From the NCBI RefSeq assembly GCF_021462825.1, contig NZ_JAKEEB010000018.1, forward strand, positions 62,001 to 126,000: a DNA stretch of 64,000 nucleotides. The letters are read 5' to 3'. A program made the position numbers and the translations under genes. Positions 17,844-26,407 of this stretch are shown here, piece by piece. The notes beneath the pieces were generated by a model. The model did no database searches. It saw only the letters and a list, made by a program, of their open reading frames with translations, and was not told the DNA's origin. Numbering within the stretch: position 1 is the first letter of the stretch; each line of letters starts with the position of its first letter. Origin of the DNA: Streptomyces glomeratus (lineage in GTDB: Bacteria; Actinomycetota; Actinomycetes; Streptomycetales; Streptomycetaceae).

Positions 17844-17870
17844 CCCCGCAGGAAGCGGGGCGTCTTTCCT
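17844..17870. terminator. Second hairpin with T-rich tail
   Basis: CCCCGC (17844-17849) and GCGGGG (17855-17860) enclose AGGAA and are followed by CGTCTTTCCTT. It is either a terminator or the end of a lost small mobile element, since such hairpins with a T-rich flank also occur at IS200/IS605-type ends. No transposase is present. Confidence 0.4.
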
Positions 17871-18040
17871 TGGACCACCAACGCATGGCATCGGCACCGT
17901 CGTTCAGCGCCGTGCACAAGATCGAGTGTAGCGCACCGGCAGCACATCCCGGCCCGCCACGGTACGGCCGTTCCCGCACCGCGGGTGATCAGCGGGACCA
18001 GGGGGTTTCGGCCGAGTGCGGCTCGGGAACCGGGGGACGC

Positions 18041-18880
18041 ATGACGGGTTCCCCGGGCCCGCCGCCGGACGAGCGGCCCCAGCACCGCGGACGGCACACC
18101 CGCTGGCACAACTCGGCCGCCGGGCGGTTCTGGCAGCACGGCAGCGAGATGGAACTGCTGCACCGGTCCATGGGCTTCGCCGCTCTGGCCCTGGTCACCC
18201 TCGCGCCGTTGCTGATCGTCGTCGCCGCCGCGGCACCCTTCCAGCAGCGCGGCTTCGCTTCCTGGGTCACCGACGGCATGAGCCTCACGGGGCGGCCCGC
18301 GAACGCCGTCGACCACCTGTTCGGTGCGCCGCGTACGGTGCTCAGCGCCACCAGCGCCTTCAGCGTGGTCGCCCTCGCCCTGTTCGGACTCACCTTCGCC
18401 TCGAGTGTCCAGACGGGCTACGAGAGGGTCTGGGACCTGCCCGCGGGCCGCTGGCACACCGTGTGGCGCCGCGCCGTGTGGCTCACCGCCCTGACGGCCT
18501 ATCTGTTCGCCGAGGTGCAGAGCGGCGCGATCCTGGGGAGCGGAATCCTCCAGTCCGCCGTCCGCATCCTCCTGACCGTCGTGTTCGGCGTGCTGTTCTT
18601 CTGGTGGGGCCAGCACTTCCTGCTGGGCAGCCGGGTGAGCTGGCGGGCGCTGCTGCCGGGGGCCGCGGCCACCATGCTGGGGCTCGTCGGCCTGCGCTGG
18701 TTCTCCTACCAGGTGTTCTCCCCGCTGATCGTGAACAACGCCGTCACCTACGGCGCCGTGGGCACCGTCCTCGTCGTCCAGTCCTGGCTCATCGGAGTCG
18801 GCTTCGTCGTCTTCGGAGGCGCCCTGCTGGGCCGCCACCTCCACGAGGCCCACATCAGGAAGCGGTGCCCGAGCCGATGA
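18041..18880 (+). CDS. YihY/BrkB-type inner membrane protein
   Basis: A 279-residue integral membrane protein with about six hydrophobic helices (first 'LALVTLAPLLIVVAAAAPF', last 'VVQSWLIGVGFVVFGGALLG'). The pattern and the 'RSMGFAALALVTLAPLL' start fit the YihY/virulence factor BrkB family, once misnamed ribonuclease BN. The transported substrate or role is unknown. The start ATG follows GGGGGA at a short distance; upstream sequence in the same frame lacks similarity. It converges on the esterase gene with a hairpin between them. Confidence 0.82.
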   Translation: MTGSPGPPPDERPQHRGRHTRWHNSAAGRFWQHGSEMELLHRSMGFAALALVTLAPLLIVVAAAAPFQQRGFASWVTDGMSLTGRPANAVDHLFGAPRTVLSATSAFSVVALALFGLTFASSVQTGYERVWDLPAGRWHTVWRRAVWLTALTAYLFAEVQSGAILGSGILQSAVRILLTVVFGVLFFWWGQHFLLGSRVSWRALLPGAAATMLGLVGLRWFSYQVFSPLIVNNAVTYGAVGTVLVVQSWLIGVGFVVFGGALLGRHLHEAHIRKRCPSR

Positions 18881-18905
18881 GGGGCGTGCGGTGCGACCGA
18901 ACGGG

Positions 18906-18933
18906 GCCGCCGGCGTGACCAAACGCCGGCGGC
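18906..18933. terminator. Bidirectional hairpin terminator
   Basis: GCCGCCGGCGT (18906-18916) and ACGCCGGCGGC (18923-18933) form a perfect 11-bp stem with loop GACCAA, between the convergent membrane protein and esterase genes. Confidence 0.75.
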
Positions 18934-18944
18934 GCGGGCGCGTG

Positions 18945-20039
18945 TCAGCCGTACAGGGCGTTGCGCAGGGCGTTCGTGGCCTGGGCGACCGCGGACTTGG
19001 CAGCGTCGCTTCCGGCGAGCCCGTTGAGCATCACGAAGTCGTGGATCATGTGCTCGTAGTGGACGTGGGTGACGGGAACGCCCGCCGAGCGCAGCTTCGC
19101 GGCGTAGTCGCGCCCCTCGTCGTACAGCACATCGCTGTCGGTGATCACCAGTGCCTTCGGCAGGCCGCTGAGCTCGGAGGCGGTGGCGCGCAGCGGAGAG
19201 GCGGTGGGCTGGGTGCGGACGGCGGTGTCGGGGGCGTACTGGTTCCAGAACCACTTCATGCCGGCGGCGGTGAGCCAGCAGCCCGTGCCGAAGCGCTGGT
19301 AGGAGGAGGTGTTGAACGAGGCGTCGGTGACCGGGTAGAACAGCACCTGCTGCGCCAGCCTGGGGCCGCCGCGCTGCTTGGCCATCAGGGTGACGGCGGC
19401 GGTCATGTTGCCGCCGACGCTGTCACCGGCCACGGCGAGCCGCGACCCGTCGACGCCGATCTCCTTCCCGTGCTGGGCCACCCACTGGGTGGCGGCGTAC
19501 GCCTGCTCGTTGGCGGCCGAGTACCTGGCCTCGGGTGACCGGGTGTAGTCGACGAACACCACGGCTGCCTTGGCGCCGTTGGCGATCTGACGTACGAGCC
19601 GGTCGTGCGTCGAGGCGTCGCCGAGCACCCATCCACCGCCGTGGAAGTACATCACCGCGGGCAGCGAGCCGGACACGCCGTGCGGCCGCACGATGCGGAT
19701 CGAGACCGAGCCGGTGGGTCCGCCGGGGATGGTGCGCGTCGTGATGTCGGCCGGGAGCTTGTCCACCGGGTACGCGGCCTGCAGGTCGAGAAGTACCTTG
19801 CGGGCGGCCTCGGGCGTGAGGTCCTGGATCGGCGGGCCGCCCGCCGCGGCGAGCTTGTCGAGGAACTCCTGTGCGGTCGGCTCCAGGCTCTGCTGCGGGT
19901 CGCCGCAGGTCGCCTGGGTGGTGGCGGCGGCAGGGGTGGCCAGGGCCGGGACTGCGACGGCGAGGGCTGCGGTGGTGGCCAGCGCCGTCAGGCCGGACAG
20001 GGGCTTGCGCAGGCGGCGAGAGCGTCGGGTGGCGCTCAT
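18945..20039 (-). CDS. Secreted alpha/beta-hydrolase (HSL-type esterase/lipase)
   Basis: A 364-residue secreted hydrolase. The Sec signal has a twin-basic N-terminus ('RRSRRLRKPLSG'), a hydrophobic Ala/Leu core and a cleavage site near 'ATPAAATTQA' (about residue 40). The hormone-sensitive-lipase oxyanion motif H-G-G-G ('YFHGGGWVLGD', about 130-140), nucleophile elbow 'GDSVGGN' (about 205), 'DVLYDEG' for the acid and 'HMIHDFVML' for the histidine complete the triad. It hydrolyses short-chain esters or acetylated substrates outside the cell. Length and order of motifs are normal. Confidence 0.9.
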   Translation of the reverse strand: MSATRRSRRLRKPLSGLTALATTAALAVAVPALATPAAATTQATCGDPQQSLEPTAQEFLDKLAAAGGPPIQDLTPEAARKVLLDLQAAYPVDKLPADITTRTIPGGPTGSVSIRIVRPHGVSGSLPAVMYFHGGGWVLGDASTHDRLVRQIANGAKAAVVFVDYTRSPEARYSAANEQAYAATQWVAQHGKEIGVDGSRLAVAGDSVGGNMTAAVTLMAKQRGGPRLAQQVLFYPVTDASFNTSSYQRFGTGCWLTAAGMKWFWNQYAPDTAVRTQPTASPLRATASELSGLPKALVITDSDVLYDEGRDYAAKLRSAGVPVTHVHYEHMIHDFVMLNGLAGSDAAKSAVAQATNALRNALYG

Positions 20040-20222
20040 GGGCTCCTCCTTCCGAGGGGTTCTTCCGCAGCGAGCCTTCAGTGGTCGCCGCCACCCGGCC
20101 CGCCGGACCGGACCGAAGGAGTGGCGCCGTACGCCCGCTCGGGTGAGCTGCGCACGCGAGACGTTTGCGGGCCGCCGCTCCCGCCCGTGTTCGAGCGGCC
20201 GGCCGTTCGGGTCGCCGTGGGA

Positions 20223-20537
20223 TCAGGCCCTGACTGAGGTCTCCGCCCCGGAATCGATCGCGTCTCGGTCGAGTGCCCGTCGCAGTTCGCCCAATTGCGG
20301 GTTGGGAAGGTCGCCGCCCTGGGCGAACGTCAGCACGCCCTCGGCAAGGTCGTCCAGGTCGGTGCCGGTGCGCTGCGCCACGTCCCGCAGGACCCGCCAC
20401 GCGGCTTCCGGCGCGATCCGGCCCAGCACGGCGAGGACGCCGACGGCCTGATGGTGGGTGGCATCCGCCTTGAGGGCGCGCAGAAGCTGCTCGTTCTCCG
20501 CACGGAGCCGCCGGACGTCCCGGGCGAGGTCCGTCAC
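20223..20537 (-). CDS. ANTAR-domain protein (paralogue 1)
   Basis: A 104-residue protein: a short coiled-coil ('DVRRLRAENEQLLRALKADA') followed by an ANTAR RNA-binding fold ('HHQAVGVLAVLGRIAPEAAW', then 'RVLRDVAQRTGTDLDDLAEG'). ANTAR proteins prevent transcription termination at paired hexaloop hairpins. There is no receiver or GAF domain, so the signal input is unclear. GTG 20537 is chosen for GGAG 8 bases upstream and because the paralogue at 29426-29740 has exactly the same length. Both end with a conserved F-A-Q-G-G-D-L-P tail region. Confidence 0.82.
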   Translation of the reverse strand: MTDLARDVRRLRAENEQLLRALKADATHHQAVGVLAVLGRIAPEAAWRVLRDVAQRTGTDLDDLAEGVLTFAQGGDLPNPQLGELRRALDRDAIDSGAETSVRA

Positions 20538-20889
20538 GGCAGCAGCTCCAGGGGGTGACGCCCGGAGAGGACGAAGAACGCCATGGAAACACCTTCCGGG
20601 CGGGCGGGGACGCGCGAAACCGGCCGTCGACACGGAACGTGACGATCTCTTCCCGGCCCACTCTGCACTCGACGGGCCCGCGTCGCGATACGGCAAACGA
20701 AAAGCTCATGCCGCGCAGGACAGGGAACGAAAGCAAGGCCCGCCGGCCGCGCCGAGTGGCCTGCCGCTGCCGCGCCCGCCTTCCGCCGGTGCCTCGAAAA
20801 GCCGTGCGTCGCACCCTTGCGTGAGCTCGTTTCCGGCCGGCCGCCTGCCCCGAGGACATGGGCCCGCGAAGAGAGGGCAGACACCGGCC
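20538..20889. other. Intergenic region, 352 bp
   Basis: Lies between the divergent ANTAR and AraC genes. No credible coding sequence is visible. It should contain both promoters, but I could not assign -35/-10 boxes with confidence. Confidence 0.35.
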
Positions 20890-21849
20890 ATGGACACGCT
20901 GGCCTGCGAAAGTGACGACCTGGGAGAGACCGAGGCGTTCCTCAGCCAGGCATACGCGAGGATGCGCATCGGCGGCAGCGGCGACGGCAGCCGTACGCGG
21001 CTGGTCCGTCACGCCACGGACCGAGTGAGCACCGACGAGCTGGACCTGCGTTTCGACATGGACTACTCGGTCACCCCGCTCGGAAGGCTCTGCCTCTGCG
21101 TCGTGCACACCGGCACCATCGAGGAGCACACCTTCCACGGGGTCCGGGACGACTTCGGCCCGGGTGACCTCGTGTGTTTCGCCCCGCCGGAGCTCCCCTA
21201 CAGCGGACGTATCCGCCAGGCCCGCTACAACATCACCATGCTCGACCCCGGCCTGCTCACCGACGTCGCCGACCTCGCCCCGCGCTCACGTCCGGAGCCG
21301 GTGCGCCTGACCGGCCACCGGCCCCACTCCCCCGCCGCCGCCGAGCACCTGAAGAGCACCATCGCCCACCTGCGGACCATCCTCTCGGAACCGGCCCTCG
21401 CCGGGCAGCCCCTGGTCGTCTCCACCGCCACCCAGCACCTGGCCGCCAGCGTCCTCGCGGCCTTCCCCTCGAACGCGCTGACCGATCCCACCGCCGCCGA
21501 CCGCGCCGACGCCCGTCCCCCGGCCCTGGGGCGCGCCGTCGCCTACATCGACGACCACGCCGACCAGGACATCACGGTCGCCGACATCGCCGCGGCCGCC
21601 CACGTCACCATCCGCACGCTGCAGTACGCCTTCCGGCGGCATCTGGACACCACCCCCCTCGGCTATCTGCGCCAGGTCCGCCTCGCCCACGCCCACCGGG
21701 ACCTCCGCTCGGCCGCCGCCGACAGCGGCGCCACGGTCACCGGGATCGCGGCGCGCTGGGGCTTCCACCACCCGGGACGCTTCTCCGCTCTCTACCGCCG
21801 GGCCTACGGCCGCACGCCGCAGACGACCCTGCGAGGGAAGGCCTCCTGA
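20890..21849 (+). CDS. AraC-family transcriptional regulator
   Basis: A 319-residue AraC/XylS regulator. The N-terminal cupin-like sensor (about residues 50-180) includes 'PGDLVCFAPPELPYSG'. The C-terminal double HTH is intact: 'DITVADIAAAAHVTIRTLQY' then 'GATVTGIAARWGFHHPGRFS' and the 'YRRAYGRTPQTTLR' end typical of the family. The ATG at 20890 follows GAGAGGG at somewhat long spacing. It converges on the catalase gene, with an excellent shared terminator between them. The target is unknown. Confidence 0.88.
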   Translation: MDTLACESDDLGETEAFLSQAYARMRIGGSGDGSRTRLVRHATDRVSTDELDLRFDMDYSVTPLGRLCLCVVHTGTIEEHTFHGVRDDFGPGDLVCFAPPELPYSGRIRQARYNITMLDPGLLTDVADLAPRSRPEPVRLTGHRPHSPAAAEHLKSTIAHLRTILSEPALAGQPLVVSTATQHLAASVLAAFPSNALTDPTAADRADARPPALGRAVAYIDDHADQDITVADIAAAAHVTIRTLQYAFRRHLDTTPLGYLRQVRLAHAHRDLRSAAADSGATVTGIAARWGFHHPGRFSALYRRAYGRTPQTTLRGKAS

Positions 21850-21942
21850 CTGGCACCGCGTGCGGGCCGCCCCTGGGCCCGGGACTCGCGTACTGCCGGG
21901 CGCGCAGGCACCTCCGGCCCAACCGGGCGTGCCCACCGCCGT

Positions 21943-21982
21943 CGTGTCCGTGACCGGCGGAGTTCCGCCGGTCACGGACACG
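21943..21982. terminator. 19-bp perfect hairpin between AraC gene and katE
   Basis: Positions 21943-21961 are perfectly complementary to 21964-21982, with GT at the tip. This is the longest perfect stem in the window and sits between convergent genes, so it is a strong bidirectional terminator. Confidence 0.85.
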
Positions 21983-22023
21983 GCAGCCACGGAGGGCGCC
22001 GGGGCCGGTGTCTGCGGCAGCCC

Positions 22024-24306
22024 TCAGCCTTCTGAGACGAAGCGCTCCCAGACGCGGTGGGCGCCCAGGAGGCCGGTGAGCTGCTGCAGAGTGGCGGTGC
22101 CGCTGTCGCCGATCACCACTCCCGGCGCGTCCGTGGGTACACCGGCCGCCTCCAGAGCCGCCTCGCCGCCCGCCCAGGCGCCGATGGCCTTGCCGTGGCG
22201 GAAGGCTTCGGACAGCAGCAGGCCGACCCGCGGATCGCATGTCGCCTGCCGGGTGGCAGCGGGGGCGCCCTTGGCGTCGCGCGCACCATAGGCGTCGCTG
22301 CCCACGCCGGGTGTTCCGGCCAGGAGGACGGCGTCGAACTCGACGGAGCGCGCGGTGACGTAGGTGCGCTGCACCGTCAACGCGCCGTCGCCGGCCTCGA
22401 GCTTGCCGCCGGTGGGTGCCACCACCAGGGGAACCATGCCCGCTGCGAGCACCGCGTCGCGCACGCCGCGGACACCGTCGAGGTCGCCGTCCGCGCCGGT
22501 CACGATGCCGATGATGCGTCCGCTCGTGGGCCAGGTGTGGCCGACCTGGGACAGTGCCGGGCTGGGCTCGACCTCGGCGAGGGGCACGGTGGGCTTGGGC
22601 TCCGGGAGCCCGAGGCCGGTGGCGACCTGCGCGCACAGTTCGGGATCGATATTGGCCAGGACCTGCAACGCGCGTTCCTTGACGGTCTGTTCGTAGCATT
22701 TGCCCAACTCGAAGGTGTAGGCGCCGATGATGTGCTCGCGTTCCACCGGGCTCATGCTGAGCCAGAACCGGCGGGGCTGACTGAAGTGGTCCGCGAACGA
22801 CTCCGGGGCCTGACGGCCCTTCGTGGCTTCCGGAACACGCACCGGCGCCTCGACGTAGGCGCCGTTGTCCGCTCCCGCGGCGAACGGACAACCGGCGTCC
22901 AGGGAGTTGGGCCGGTACGGCGCGACGCCGCGGTGGACGGCCGTCTGGTGCATGCCGTCGCGCAGCATGTCGTTCACGGGGGCGTGCGGGCGGTTGATGG
23001 GCAGCTGCGGGAAGTTGGGACCGCCCAGGCGCGTGATCTGAGTGTCCAGATAGGAGAAGAGCCGCCCCGCGAGCAGCGGGTCGTCGGTGATGTCGATGCC
23101 GGGAACGAGGTGGCCCACGTGGAAGGCGACCTGCTCCGTCTCGGCGAAGAAGTTCGACGGATTGCGATTCAGGGTGAGCAGCCCGACGGGCTGCACGGGG
23201 GCGAGTTCCTCCGGGACGATGTTCGTCGGGTCCAGCAGGTCGATGCCCTCGAAGGTCTGCTCCGGGGTGTCGGGGAAGGTCTGGATACCGAGCTCCCACT
23301 GGGGGTAGGCGCCCGCCTCGATGGCATCGGCGAGGTCCCTGCGGTGGAAGTCGGGGTCGACGCCGTTGATGATCTGCGCCTCCTCCCAGACCAGGGAGTG
23401 CACGCCGAGCTTCGGCTTCCAGTGGAACTTCACCAGTGTCGTCCCGCCCTTCGCGTCCACCAGGCGGAAGGTGTGAACGCCGAAGCCCTCCATCATGCGG
23501 AACGAGCGCGGGATGCCGCGGTCGGACATGTTCCAGAGCGTGTGGTGGGTGGCCTCGGTGTGCAGGGTGACGAAGTCCCAGAACGTGTCGTGAGCACTCT
23601 GCGCCTGGGGGATCTCCCGATCGGGGTGCGGCTTGCCGGCGTGGATGACGTCCGGGAACTTGATCGCGTCCTGGATGAAGAACACCGGGATGTTGTTGCC
23701 GACCAGGTCGAAGACGCCTTCGCCGGTGTAGAACTTGGTGGCGAATCCCCGGGTGTCGCGGACGGTGTCGGACGATCCGCGGGATCCCAGCACCGTGGAG
23801 AACCGGACGAACACCGGGGTCTCGACGTCTTTGGCCAGGAACGCGGCCTTGGTCACGGAGGCCGCCGTGCCGTAGCTCTGGAAGACACCGTGCGCTGCCG
23901 CGCCACGGGCGTGCACCACCCGCTCGGGGATGCGCTCGTGGTCGAAGTGCATGACCTTCTCACGCAGGTGGTGGTCCTGAAGCAGCACGGGACCACGGGG
24001 TCCGGCCTTCAGCGAGTGGTCGGTGTCGTACAGCCGGGCGCCCTGCGCGGTCGTCAGATAGCTGCCGCCTTGGGCCATCGCCGCCTGGTCGGCACCCGTG
24101 GGCCGGCCGGTCGGAGACATGGTGTCGGGACCGCTCTGGTCCGGCTTCGGCGGAAGGGGGTCACGGGGCTCCGTCGGCTCCTCGAACGGCGGCGATTCGG
24201 GGCCGGGCTTCCCCGGAATACCCTCCTCCGGCCCAGCGCCGTCGCTGCCGTGCACGCTGCCCGTGAGCTTCCGCGCCGCACGCTTGACGGGGTTGGCCTC
24301 GGCCAT
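22024..24306 (-). CDS. katE: Large-subunit catalase (HPII type)
   Basis: A 760-residue clade-2 catalase that dismutates hydrogen peroxide with heme. The catalytic His region 'FDHERIPERVVHARGAAAHG' lies at about residues 121-140, the substrate-channel 'FVRFSTVLGSRGSSDTVRD' follows, and the heme-ligand Tyr region is 'RLFSYLDTQITRLGGPNFPQ'. The C-terminal 150 residues form the flavodoxin/class I amidotransferase-like domain of HPII enzymes. The first 75 residues are a charged Pro-rich extension. ATG 24306 is chosen because AGGAGG lies 7 bases upstream; the longer open frame lacks a better site. Confidence 0.95.
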   Translation of the reverse strand: MAEANPVKRAARKLTGSVHGSDGAGPEEGIPGKPGPESPPFEEPTEPRDPLPPKPDQSGPDTMSPTGRPTGADQAAMAQGGSYLTTAQGARLYDTDHSLKAGPRGPVLLQDHHLREKVMHFDHERIPERVVHARGAAAHGVFQSYGTAASVTKAAFLAKDVETPVFVRFSTVLGSRGSSDTVRDTRGFATKFYTGEGVFDLVGNNIPVFFIQDAIKFPDVIHAGKPHPDREIPQAQSAHDTFWDFVTLHTEATHHTLWNMSDRGIPRSFRMMEGFGVHTFRLVDAKGGTTLVKFHWKPKLGVHSLVWEEAQIINGVDPDFHRRDLADAIEAGAYPQWELGIQTFPDTPEQTFEGIDLLDPTNIVPEELAPVQPVGLLTLNRNPSNFFAETEQVAFHVGHLVPGIDITDDPLLAGRLFSYLDTQITRLGGPNFPQLPINRPHAPVNDMLRDGMHQTAVHRGVAPYRPNSLDAGCPFAAGADNGAYVEAPVRVPEATKGRQAPESFADHFSQPRRFWLSMSPVEREHIIGAYTFELGKCYEQTVKERALQVLANIDPELCAQVATGLGLPEPKPTVPLAEVEPSPALSQVGHTWPTSGRIIGIVTGADGDLDGVRGVRDAVLAAGMVPLVVAPTGGKLEAGDGALTVQRTYVTARSVEFDAVLLAGTPGVGSDAYGARDAKGAPAATRQATCDPRVGLLLSEAFRHGKAIGAWAGGEAALEAAGVPTDAPGVVIGDSGTATLQQLTGLLGAHRVWERFVSEG

Positions 24307-24521
24307 GGACTTCCTCCTGGACATATCAAATGAGGCAAATGGGGAATTCTCGAGGCGACCTCTCACGCCGGACCGTGCGGCCCATCAGCGCCCACCGAGG
24401 GTGGGCCGGTCCGTTTCACCGTCGGCGCGCCGGGCAACTCGTAAGCTCGACCGATCCGTGGAGTCGGCGGCCCCACGGCGGGCGGTGCGCACCGGGTCGT
24501 TCTCCTTCCTGGGAGGCCGCG

Positions 24522-24917
24522 ATGAGAAAGCGGAAGAAGGGCGCACCGCCCGCCGAGGCGTTTCCTGTGGAGTTGTGCGATCTGTGCGCCGCGACCTTCC
24601 CGGGCGGCGACGCGGTGCGGGGCTACGTTCCGGACTCCTCCTCCGCGCAGCCGGGTGACGACTGGTTCGACGGTCTTCGTCTCGTCACCGCGTGCAGCGA
24701 GGCTCATTTCCAGGCGGTTCGGGAGACGTATCTGCATCGCCCCTTCGTGGTGGAAGAGCTCTGGGCGGCCAAGATCACCCGGTCCCTGACCACCGGCCCG
24801 CCCGTGCTGTCCCTGCTGGAGCTCGCGTGCCGCACCGGGTTGCAGGAGCCAGAGATCCGGCGTGCCGTCGCGTGGCACAACGAACGGCTGCGGCGGCAGC
24901 GGCGAATGGATCCCTGA
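24522..24917 (+). CDS. Small putative zinc-binding protein
   Basis: A 131-residue hypothetical protein with an excellent GGGAGG 5 bases before the ATG. It has a C-x-x-C pair ('ELCDLCAATFPGG', about residues 18-30) and a later C-x-x-x-H ('TACSEAHFQAV', about 56-66), together resembling a treble-clef or rubredoxin-like zinc site. The C-terminal half is helical and basic. No function can be assigned. Confidence 0.75.
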   Translation: MRKRKKGAPPAEAFPVELCDLCAATFPGGDAVRGYVPDSSSAQPGDDWFDGLRLVTACSEAHFQAVRETYLHRPFVVEELWAAKITRSLTTGPPVLSLLELACRTGLQEPEIRRAVAWHNERLRRQRRMDP

Positions 24918-24929
24918 CCCGCCTTCCGC

Positions 24930-25256
24930 TCAGCGCCCGAGGGCCCTGGAGAGCTGTTCCTTGTTCATCGTGGACCGCCCCTCGATGCCCTTGCGCTTGG
25001 CCTCTTCGTACAGTTCGTCGCGGGTGGGGGCCGACCGCGACGAACCGCCGCGCGAGGACCGGGACGATCCGCCCGAGGAGCCGCTTCTGCTCGAGGAGGA
25101 CCGGGAGGACTTCGTCTCGCCCGACTGGGCTCGCTGCTTGTTCACCGTTCGCGCCGCCATCTCCTTGGCCCGCCCGGTCGAGGCCCCGCGTTCCTGGGCG
25201 CTCTCCTTGATGTGCTCGTACTGCCGTTCCCGCTTGGGACCTGACTTCGCCGCCAT
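24930..25256 (-). CDS. Rho_N/SAP-like stress or plasmid-stabilisation-type protein
   Basis: A 108-residue basic protein. A KGPKRERQYEHIKES-type N-terminus and a Ser/Arg-rich low-complexity middle lead to a C-terminal LEM/SAP-like fold ('PTRDELYEEAKRKGIEGRST', 'MNKEQLSRALGR') seen at the Rho N-terminus and in small DNA-binding proteins. Homologues are often called plasmid stabilization protein. ATG 25256 follows AAGGAG at 10-11 bases. It converges on the gene at 24522 with only 12 bp between. DNA or RNA binding is likely but unproved. Confidence 0.8.
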   Translation of the reverse strand: MAAKSGPKRERQYEHIKESAQERGASTGRAKEMAARTVNKQRAQSGETKSSRSSSSRSGSSGGSSRSSRGGSSRSAPTRDELYEEAKRKGIEGRSTMNKEQLSRALGR

Positions 25257-25397
25257 AAGGGACCAACTCCTTGGGTTCGTGCGGCGCCGCGACCATCCCG
25301 CCGCGGCGCCGCTTCCTGGGTTTCCCGCCTCGCGGTACCGAAACGGCGGCATGCACGCCATTCGGGTGATGCTCGCGGCCGGCCCCTCTCCGCCCGT

Positions 25398-25640
25398 TTA
25401 CGGCGAACGGAAGAGATCCCCGATCGCCGCCTGGACCTTCCGGCGCAGAATCCCGCCGGAGATCCCGGGAAGCGACCGGTCCTCGTCGCGCCGTGCTCCC
25501 TCGGCCGCCGCCCAGTCCGGCGGTATCTCTCCGTCCACGACGAACTCGAGTACGGTCGGCCCCGCCGTCGCCAGGGCCTCGTCCCAGACCGCGCCCACCG
25601 CGGCCGGGCGCGCACAGCGGACCCCGGTCAGACCGAGCAG
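25398..25640 (-). pseudogene. TPP-dependent enzyme (pyruvate oxidase-like), C-terminal relic
   Basis: Only the C-terminal end of a thiamine-pyrophosphate enzyme of the pyruvate oxidase / acetolactate synthase group remains: 'LLGLTGVRCARPAAVGAVWD', 'EALATAGPTVLEFVVDGEIP' and a 30-residue tail. This is the part after the TPP-binding G-D-G motif, and the rest of the enzyme is missing. Upstream the reading frame runs into unrelated sequence. Confidence 0.65.
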
Positions 25641-26052
25641 CGCAGCGCGCTGTTCGTCGTGCCCTTCCTGACCTATCACGTCACCAAGCGGGCCTGCCTG
25701 GGCCTGCAGGCGGCCGACCGCCGCCGTCTGCTGGAGAGTCAGGTCACCGAGGACTCCGGCGCACGGCCCGGGGCGGGTACCAGTCCGGCGCACGGCCCGG
25801 GGCGGGTACCAGGAGGCACGCACGCTGCTGCCCGCGGCCGAGGTGTACCGCGTCCTCGTGCGCGACGAGCCCCGGCCGCTCGCCTACGGGACGGAAGTCT
25901 GGCGCTGGTTCCGCAAGCACCGGATCCGCAACGCGCTGAGCCGGTGGTACTTCGGCCGGCGGGTCGAGATGCCCGCCGCCGAGTGGCAGCGCGGCCGTAT
26001 CGATGTGGTGCGGGCCGGTCCGGGCGAGGCGGACGAGGGCGATGAGAGCTGA
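25640..26052 (+). pseudogene. Unrecognised gene relic interrupted by a 29-bp tandem duplication
   Basis: Protein-like sequence starts in one frame ('FLTYHVTKRACLGLQAADRR', about 25664-25723) and resumes in another after 25810 ('EARTLLPAAEVYRVLVRDEP', then 'YGTEVWRWFRKHRIRNALSR') up to the TGA at 26050. Between them a 29-bp direct duplication (25755-25783 and 25784-25812) changes the frame. I do not recognise the family. The composition and the Trp/Arg-rich C-terminus look like former coding sequence. Confidence 0.45.
25755..25812. repeat. 29-bp perfect tandem duplication
   Basis: Copies at 25755-25783 and 25784-25812 are identical, each beginning TCCGGCGCACGG and ending GGGTACCAG. The unit is not a multiple of three, so it disrupts any gene crossing it. 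Confidence 0.9.
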
Positions 26053-26407
26053 GCAAGCCGAGCAAGGGGTTGGTGCACCCTGTGCTACGACCGTCTCGCC
26101 GGGATGAGCGGATCGGATGTCACCCACGACGGGGTGCAGGGGGCACGGCCCGGACGCGCAGCCCTCACCGGTGCGTCCACCGGTCGCCGCCGGCGCCGTC
26201 GCGGACGCAGCGGGCAACCCATGGCGCGCGAGGCGCAGTTCTTCTCCTGCTACGGCACCGGCCGTCCCTGATGACCGGGTCGGCGGCCCTGCGGTTCGGG
26301 GTGTTCCACGCCGGGGTGGCGTCCGCCGAGGACCCCGAGTACACCGTCGTGCCGCAACGGGAGCGGCTGGAGAGGCGCTCTCCGCTGACGGCCGGCCCGA
26401 CGCGGGT
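26053..26407. other. Degenerate intergenic stretch, 355 bp
   Basis: No intact gene. Short stretches on the plus strand (for example 'RFGVFHAGVASAEDPEYTVV' near 26293-26352) have coding-like composition, but I cannot assign them to a family. Probably part of the same decayed region. Confidence 0.3.

Noticed and set aside
17820..17870. CRISPR-repeat-like CTCCCCGC...GCGGGG hairpin
   Set aside because: Only one copy exists, with no spacer-repeat periodicity and no cas gene; treated as a terminator or mobile-element end.
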